Below are positions 7,025 through 11,117 of a stretch of 11,117 nucleotides of DNA, one piece after another. The translations under genes were made by a program, and so were the position numbers. The notes beneath the pieces are model-generated. The model ran no database searches, had not been told where the DNA came from, and worked only from the letters and a program-made list of their open reading frames with translations. How positions within the stretch are numbered: position 1 is the first letter of the stretch; each line of letters begins with the position of its first letter. The stretch is from Candidatus Saccharimonadales bacterium (lineage in GTDB: Bacteria > Patescibacteriota > Saccharimonadia > Saccharimonadales > UBA4665), in NCBI GenBank assembly GCA_025450135.1, contig JANWHZ010000050.1:1-11117 (forward strand), read 5' to 3'.

Positions 7025-8455
7025 ATGAATACATTTACGCTTGGCTTGCGCAACGCCTTCAGGAACGCAGTCCGTTCAATCTCGATAATGTTCATTCTTG
7101 GGCTCAGTATCGGTTTATGTCTGGTAATGCTCATTGCCGACCAAGCAGTTAAACAAAAGATCAACGATGTCAAAAGCGCAGTTGGCACTACGATCACTAT
7201 TGCACCAGCTGGCTTTAACAGCTTCAGCGATGCTAATAATGCACTGACGACGAGTAGTGTAGACAAGGTGAAGTCGCTCGCACACATAACTAACCTTGCT
7301 GAGGTACTAGCCGACCGTCTAACCACCATCGGTGCGGCACAGCCTTCGTTCAGTAGATTTGGCGGTGATGCAAACACTAACGCACAAACAAGCCTGACAT
7401 CACCTGTGACATTAAATACGAATGGCGACAATAATGGCGGTATCGGCTCCCGGATATTTGTGAATGGGGGCGGTAGTCTACCGGCTAACTTCAGTCTGCC
7501 TGTTCCCATCGTTGGCACCACGGATCCGACGAAGCTTAACAGCAACGATGCGATCCTGAAGAGCGGCGCTATGCTTGATGGCGCCAAGGATAGCAATGAC
7601 GCAATGATTAGCACCGCGATGGCAAGCAAGAACAATCTAGGCGTTGGCTCGACTTTTACCGCATACGGCCAAACATTACAAGTTGTCGGCCTCTTCGATA
7701 CGGGCAACCAAGGCGCCAATAGCACGGTCGTTGTCTCACTCGCCACACTACAGCGCCTCACTGGTCAAACCGGAGATATTACAAGCGCTGTCGCTACCGT
7801 TGATACGCTCGACAACTTATCGGCTGCAACTACTGCCGTTAAAAATATGCTCGGCAGTAGTGCTGACGTCCAGAGTGCACAAGAGGAAGCCAATAACGCC
7901 GTGCAACCGCTAGAGAATGTGGCGAGCATATCACTCATCAGCCTGATGGGGGCGGTCATTGCAGGTGGTGTGATCATCCTGCTGACTATGGTGATGATTG
8001 TCCGCGAACGTCGACGTGAAATCGGCATTTTGAAGGCCATTGGCGCAAGCAACTCACGGGTTGTTCTACAGTTTATGAGTGAAGCACTAACATTGACGGT
8101 GGCCGGAGCGCTCATCGGCGTCGTCATTGGGGTAGCTGGAGGCAATCCCGTCACCAACATGCTTGTTAGCTCTAGTACTACCGCGAGCTTGTCAAGCACT
8201 GCACAGACATCTAGCGGCGGAGCACGGTTTGCTGGCGGCGGCAGATTCTTTGGCACCCGCTCAGTAACTGGTAACTTCTTGCAGCGCAGTGGTAATGGAT
8301 TACTCAACAGCGCCAGCAACGTTACGACGAATATTGGATGGAGCATCCTGGCCTATGGTTTGGCGGCTTCACTACTCATCGCCGCGATTGGCAGCTCGTT
8401 CGCAGGTTGGATGATTGCCCGGGTTAAACCATATGAAGTAATGCGCGCAGAATAG
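7025..8455 (+). CDS. ABC transporter permease, MacB/FtsX type
   Basis: From the ATG at 7025 the protein has 476 residues and the four-helix MacB/LolC plan. Helix 1 is at about 20-38, followed by a MacB-like extracytoplasmic core (about 40-295) rich in Ser, Thr, Asn and Gly, then the FtsX domain with helices at about 303-325, 352-372 and 438-462. The cytosolic link RERRREIGILKAIGAS at 327-342 is the typical coupling region of FtsX permeases that contacts the ATPase. Between the last two helices lies a Ser/Thr/Gly-rich insert (about 375-435). An in-frame TTG at 7004 would add 7 residues, but no ribosome-binding site precedes it and the ATG places helix 1 normally. A strong match to Shine-Dalgarno is absent at 7025 as well. 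The ATPase gene follows after 11 bases. These pumps drive lipoprotein, peptide or antibiotic extrusion by mechanotransmission; the substrate is unknown. No membrane-fusion adaptor gene is present nearby. Confidence 0.9.
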   Translation: MNTFTLGLRNAFRNAVRSISIMFILGLSIGLCLVMLIADQAVKQKINDVKSAVGTTITIAPAGFNSFSDANNALTTSSVDKVKSLAHITNLAEVLADRLTTIGAAQPSFSRFGGDANTNAQTSLTSPVTLNTNGDNNGGIGSRIFVNGGGSLPANFSLPVPIVGTTDPTKLNSNDAILKSGAMLDGAKDSNDAMISTAMASKNNLGVGSTFTAYGQTLQVVGLFDTGNQGANSTVVVSLATLQRLTGQTGDITSAVATVDTLDNLSAATTAVKNMLGSSADVQSAQEEANNAVQPLENVASISLISLMGAVIAGGVIILLTMVMIVRERRREIGILKAIGASNSRVVLQFMSEALTLTVAGALIGVVIGVAGGNPVTNMLVSSSTTASLSSTAQTSSGGARFAGGGRFFGTRSVTGNFLQRSGNGLLNSASNVTTNIGWSILAYGLAASLLIAAIGSSFAGWMIARVKPYEVMRAE

Positions 8456-8466
8456 AGGAGAACCAT

Positions 8467-9141
8467 ATGATAGAAGTACGCGACCTCACGAAGACATTCC
8501 AGTCAGGTGACACAACGGTATCTGCTGTTCGTAATGTTAGCTTCAGTGTTCCAGAAGGTAAATTTGTCTCAATTATTGGTAAGAGTGGTAGCGGCAAATC
8601 GACACTGCTCTCGCTGCTGGGTGCGCTTGACCGACCGTCAAAAGGCTCGATCAACATTGCCGGACATGATATTGCAGCACTCGGAGATCGATCACTCGTT
8701 GACTACCGGCGAAAGAAAATAGGCTTCGTTTTTCAGAGCTATAACCTCATCCCTAACCTTACGGCCCTTGAAAACGTCATGCTGCCTATGAGTTTCAACG
8801 GCCTACCGTCTGGCAGCCGCCTACGTCGCGCCACCGAACTGTTAGACCAAGTTGGCATAACCAGTGATAAGCAACAACGTAAACCGGGCAAACTTAGTGG
8901 CGGCGAGCAGCAACGTGTAGCGATTGCCCGGGCCCTCGCCAATAGACCTGCACTCATACTCGCGGATGAGCCGACGGGCAATCTCGATACCGAAACAGGT
9001 AAGAAGATATTTGACCTCTTGCATAAGCTGTCACGCGAGCAGAAAACAACCATCATAGTCGTTACCCATGATTTATCAATTGCTGGCCGCACCGATGAGT
9101 CGTTCCGCCTGCAAGACGGTAAACTCGTGAAGGCTAAGTAG
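8467..9141 (+). CDS. ABC transporter ATPase, MacB/LolD type
   Basis: This complete 224-residue nucleotide-binding subunit has Walker A GKSGSGKST at 38-46, Q-loop Gln90 in FVFQSYNL, signature LSGGEQQRVAIARAL at 143-157, Walker B LILADE at 163-168 with catalytic Glu168, D-loop GNLD at 171-174, and H-loop His201 in VVTHD. The GLPSGSRLRRATELLDQVG region and overall length match the LolD/MacB/FtsE-like class that works with FtsX-type permeases. It hydrolyses ATP in the cytosol to power the permease encoded 11 bases upstream. The start is supported by AGAGGAG at 8454-8460, which overlaps the permease stop codon and sits 6 bases before the ATG, so the two genes are one operon. A likely terminator follows 38 bases after the stop. 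Confidence 0.95.
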   Translation: MIEVRDLTKTFQSGDTTVSAVRNVSFSVPEGKFVSIIGKSGSGKSTLLSLLGALDRPSKGSINIAGHDIAALGDRSLVDYRRKKIGFVFQSYNLIPNLTALENVMLPMSFNGLPSGSRLRRATELLDQVGITSDKQQRKPGKLSGGEQQRVAIARALANRPALILADEPTGNLDTETGKKIFDLLHKLSREQKTTIIVVTHDLSIAGRTDESFRLQDGKLVKAK

Positions 9142-9178
9142 CTTTTGCAGCATAAGCGCGAGCCTTCCTTGGACATCG

Positions 9179-9220
9179 GCTTGTCAAGTTAGTACATACT
9201 TTTATTGACAAGCTGTTTTT
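9179..9220 (+). terminator. Probable intrinsic terminator of the ABC operon
   Basis: GCTTGTCAA (9179-9187) pairs perfectly with TTGACAAGC (9205-9213), giving a 9-bp stem around a 17-base loop, and TGTTTTTA follows directly. The loop itself contains AGTA and TACT (9191-9194 and 9197-9200), which could extend the structure. The stem is only moderately GC-rich and the loop is long, so its strength is uncertain. The right arm happens to contain TTGACA, a perfect -35 hexamer (9205-9210), but no good -10 lies 16-18 bases downstream. Confidence 0.6.
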
Positions 9221-9277
9221 ACGCATGCTTAGATAGTGACAGAGGGTGGAGGCACTAAAGACGAGTAGAGAAAATAC

Positions 9278-9306
9278 TTGACTAAATTGCTAATTTAGTG
9301 TATTCT
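9278..9306 (+). promoter_or_regulatory. Sigma70-like promoter of the surface-protein gene, with a palindrome in the spacer
   Basis: TTGACT (9278-9283, five of six to consensus) and TATTCT (9301-9306, four of six) are exactly 17 bases apart. Transcription should begin near 9313, giving a leader of about 21 bases that holds GGGAGG (9321-9326) 7 bases before the ATG. The spacer and the end of the -35 contain the inverted repeat ACTAAATT-GCT-AATTTAGT (9281-9299). Confidence 0.7.
9281..9299. promoter_or_regulatory. Putative operator palindrome
   Basis: The two 8-base arms ACTAAATT (9281-9288) and AATTTAGT (9292-9299) are perfect inverted repeats around GCT. The site overlaps the 3' half of the -35 hexamer and ends one base before the -10, the classic place for a repressor dimer. 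It is AT-rich and not followed by a U-tract, so a transcription terminator is unlikely. No candidate regulator gene is in the window. Confidence 0.45.
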
Positions 9307-9333
9307 GAGCAACATTAGCCGGGAGGACTACTA

Positions 9334-10809
9334 ATGAGAGAGCGTATTTCCAAATTCTTGAAGAAACTAAGCTTGGTAGGCGTTAGCGCCGCAGGTGCTG
9401 TTACCCTAGTTATTAGCGGTTCTGTAGGGTTTCCTACCGTAGTTCCGCAGCTGCAACCAGCAACAGCTGTTGCCGCATCAAGCTGCCCACAGGACGATGT
9501 TCCTGAAACAAATATTCTGTACTGTGGCGTGGACGGCGGAAGCAATCTGCTTCAGGCGCTGCAATCTTTTCAGAACTACTATAACGCCAATAGCGATGCG
9601 CACTCAGGCAACCCAGCAACCCACACAGACATCCAGCAGATCTACAACGCTATCTATTTCCAGCAGACGGGTAGCAAAGCTGGTATCAGTACCCTCTTTA
9701 ACAGTGGTACGTGGTTTATCGGTACTGCATACGATGCAGCTACCAGCCCAGTAAAAGATCATACGTCAATCGTGGTGAGCGGTAATGTCGTTGCAACTGA
9801 CATCCAGATTTCCTCTCGCTGCCCATCAATGACACCAGAATCGGGCTACTGCCAACCTCCGAGCGCCTATCCAGCGCTCACCGGTGCTGACGGTAAGCCA
9901 GTAACCAATGTCCACACTCGTGACGGCAACTGGTTCTTCCTTAAGGACGGTAACGGCAACTTGATCCACAGCGAGCAAACGCTTGTTCATATGACCAACG
10001 GTGTCGCCGACTTCGCGCTCTGGACACCATGCGGCAATGCGCTCACCTTCAAGCCATACGTTCAGTCACTCGTTTGTAAGCAGCTTGACTACAAACTTGA
10101 TAGCCAAGACGATAGTTCATTCGTTTACACTTTCACAGTCACTGCCACGGTCCAAAATGTTAGCAATATTACGTACAAGATTGACTACGGCGACAGTGCT
10201 ACCGAAACTAAGTCTGTAACCAACGGGCAGTCTACGATGAGCTTTGGCCCTCACACCTATACACGGCTTGATACAGATAAGACATACACCATTAAGGCAA
10301 TCGTCAATAGTCAACCACAAGTCGAAGCTTGCCAGAAGAGCATCACAATTCCCGCAAAGCAGAAATTAACGTTCGCTTGCTTGCAGCTTACCTCTAGCCT
10401 TGATTCGAGCAGTACAGCGACCGACCAGATCTACAATTTCGTCGGTAAGGTTCAGGGCACTGACACAGCAGCGAGCTACAAATTTACCTTTACGAATGCC
10501 GACGGGTCCCAGTCAACGGTCGCCGTCAACCCAGATTCGGGCAATCCTCAGATGTCTGTGCCAGTCAAACACGAATATGCAATCGACACGTCAAAGGACC
10601 AGAGTTTCTCTGCTTCATTTGTCGCTACCAGCAAGACAGGTTTGACTTTCGCCACCACAAGTGCCTGCCAGTTCAACGGTAGTACGACTCACGGTCCGCT
10701 ACCTAAGACAGGTCCTGAAGGTACGGTCGGCATCTTCGCTGGCGTCTCAACAATCGGTGCAGCCTTGCACCAGATCGTATTGCGACGCAAAGCCAAGGCT
10801 GTTCTGTAA
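9334..10809 (+). CDS. Secreted LPXTG-type (LPKTG) surface protein with two PKD-like repeats
   Basis: This 491-residue exported protein starts with a signal peptide: basic MRERISKFLKK, a hydrophobic stretch at about 13-32, and probable cleavage near AVAA-SS at 45-50. Residues about 51-240 form an unrecognised domain with NILYCG at 60-65, an Ile/Tyr/Gln-rich helix-like part (97-112), SIVVSGNVVATD at 145-156 and ending in TPCGNAL at 231-237. From memory, similar modules recur in Saccharibacteria surface proteins, but I know no family name. Two PKD/Ig-like repeats follow (248-333 and 349-445); the first has YKIDYGDS and HTYT as in PKD domains, and each is bracketed by cysteines. The C-terminus has LPKTG at 456-460, a hydrophobic segment (463-482) and RRK at 484-486, the sortase sorting signal. 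So it should be attached to the cell surface covalently. Ile codons are mostly ATC (7 of 8 in 9630-9810), compatible with high expression. It has its own promoter, GGGAGG site and terminator. Adhesion is a guess. Confidence 0.88.
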   Translation: MRERISKFLKKLSLVGVSAAGAVTLVISGSVGFPTVVPQLQPATAVAASSCPQDDVPETNILYCGVDGGSNLLQALQSFQNYYNANSDAHSGNPATHTDIQQIYNAIYFQQTGSKAGISTLFNSGTWFIGTAYDAATSPVKDHTSIVVSGNVVATDIQISSRCPSMTPESGYCQPPSAYPALTGADGKPVTNVHTRDGNWFFLKDGNGNLIHSEQTLVHMTNGVADFALWTPCGNALTFKPYVQSLVCKQLDYKLDSQDDSSFVYTFTVTATVQNVSNITYKIDYGDSATETKSVTNGQSTMSFGPHTYTRLDTDKTYTIKAIVNSQPQVEACQKSITIPAKQKLTFACLQLTSSLDSSSTATDQIYNFVGKVQGTDTAASYKFTFTNADGSQSTVAVNPDSGNPQMSVPVKHEYAIDTSKDQSFSASFVATSKTGLTFATTSACQFNGSTTHGPLPKTGPEGTVGIFAGVSTIGAALHQIVLRRKAKAVL

Positions 10810-10828
10810 ACAAAAAGTTACTTGTAGG

Positions 10829-10857
10829 AAAACCGCCGAGACATACTCGGCGGTTTT
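10829..10857 (+). terminator. Strong intrinsic terminator of the surface-protein gene
   Basis: AAAACCGCCGAG (10829-10840) and CTCGGCGGTTTT (10846-10857) form a perfect 12-bp stem with the five-base loop ACATA. The GC-rich core followed by TTTT is a textbook Rho-independent terminator, and the AAAA on the other side means it could also stop transcripts arriving from the right on the minus strand. It begins 19 bases after the stop codon. Confidence 0.93.
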
Positions 10858-10912
10858 CATTTGGCCTCAGTTTTAGTGAAGTTGCCCGCGCACATACCGT
10901 ACTGGGGATCAG

Positions 10913-11117
10913 GTGAAAGCTACACGGTGTCTTCTGGCAGCATGTCGAATGGCTATGTTTTTTGTTTTTGTTTTTGAAATGATCGTGGCTGTACTACTCG
11001 TTGGAAAATATATCGTAAAGACTTCAGGCAGTCGTAAAGCCTGCGACAAGCACCGCACAATTAATTGCGGTCGAACCCTAAACAGCATGTCGATAAAAAA
11101 ACAGTATAGTTCGTATG
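10913..11117 (+). CDS. Doubtful partial reading frame with one membrane segment, open at the right edge
   Basis: This is the only sizeable frame in the last 260 bases. It stays open for 68 codons from a GTG at 10913 that follows GGGGA (10904-10908), and it continues past the window. Alternative starts are ATG at 10949 and ATG at 10955. The product would contain MAMFFVFVFEMIVAVLLVG, a plausible membrane helix, then a basic, Cys-containing tail that looks like no family I recognise. The T-rich stretch coding the helix (GTTTTTTGTTTTTG, 10957-10970) may instead be low-complexity noncoding DNA. The codon pattern of the tail is not persuasive. No clear promoter is visible between the terminator at 10857 and this frame. 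The remainder of this stretch holds an 11-base direct repeat and two small hairpins (11025-11043 and 11053-11070). Confidence 0.2.
   Translation, partial: MKATRCLLAACRMAMFFVFVFEMIVAVLLVGKYIVKTSGSRKACDKHRTINCGRTLNSMSIKKQYSSY
10938..11093 (+). repeat. Direct repeat pair CAGCATGTCGA
   Basis: The 11-mer CAGCATGTCGA occurs at 10938-10948 and again at 11083-11093, 145 bases apart. The distance is not a multiple of three, so it is not a coding repeat of the same frame. By rough chance expectation an exact 11-base repeat within about 250 bases is uncommon but not impossible. Confidence 0.4.

Noticed and set aside
9205..9234. Second promoter for the surface protein: perfect TTGACA at 9205-9210 with TTAGAT at 9229-9234.
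   Set aside because: The -10 matches only three of six positions and the TTGACA is fully explained as one arm of the terminator stem. Kept only as a remote possibility.
11063..11080. GGTCGAACCC resembling the T-arm of a tRNA.
   Set aside because: There is no matching acceptor stem, D-arm or anticodon arm upstream, and the T-loop lacks the usual TTCGA context.

Overview
The window looks like a compact bacterial chromosome segment of mixed base composition, using the standard code (both TGA and TAG end clear genes here). The combination of short intergenic gaps, ATGA-overlapping genes, a three-gene flavin electron-transfer set, a MacB-type ABC pair and a surface protein ending in LPKTGPE followed by a hydrophobic tail is what I associate with Candidatus Saccharibacteria (TM7) or a close Patescibacteria/CPR relative with a Gram-positive-like envelope. 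That assignment is an inference from gene content, not from a marker gene; no rRNA, tRNA, integrase, transposase or CRISPR array is visible.

Left part (1-2093, minus strand): a translationally coupled operon transcribed right to left. It encodes a membrane-anchored FMN_bind protein with a SGAT flavinylation motif, an ApbE-family FAD:protein FMN transferase, and an NqrB/RnfD-type membrane protein that runs into the start of a ferredoxin/NAD(P)H-reductase-like domain where the window ends. Together they look like a minimal flavin relay: a cytosolic reductase domain, the membrane domain, and a covalent FMN on the outer face. Both gene junctions are ATGA overlaps.

Middle-left (2198-4366, plus strand): a divergently transcribed 722-residue MMPL/RND-superfamily transporter with both conserved Asp-Tyr proton-relay pairs. 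It converges on a complete MgtA/MgtB-type Mg2+ P-type ATPase (4504-6945, minus strand), with a 137-base gap that shows no obvious intrinsic terminator.

Middle-right (7025-9141, plus strand): a two-gene ABC transporter operon of the MacB/LolCDE type (FtsX permease, then ATPase), divergent from the Mg2+ ATPase. It is followed by a probable intrinsic terminator at 9179-9220.

Right part (9278-10857): a self-contained transcription unit. It has a sigma70-like promoter carrying a near-perfect palindrome in its spacer, a strong Shine-Dalgarno site, a 491-residue secreted sortase substrate with two C-terminal PKD-like repeats, and a very strong hairpin terminator. The last 260 bases hold only a doubtful partial reading frame, a repeated 11-mer and small hairpins.

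Five of the seven confident genes encode proteins placed in or spanning the membrane, one is exported and sorted to the surface, and the rest (ApbE, ABC ATPase) serve membrane partners. The window is therefore an envelope-function region: ion uptake, export, extracytosolic redox and surface display.
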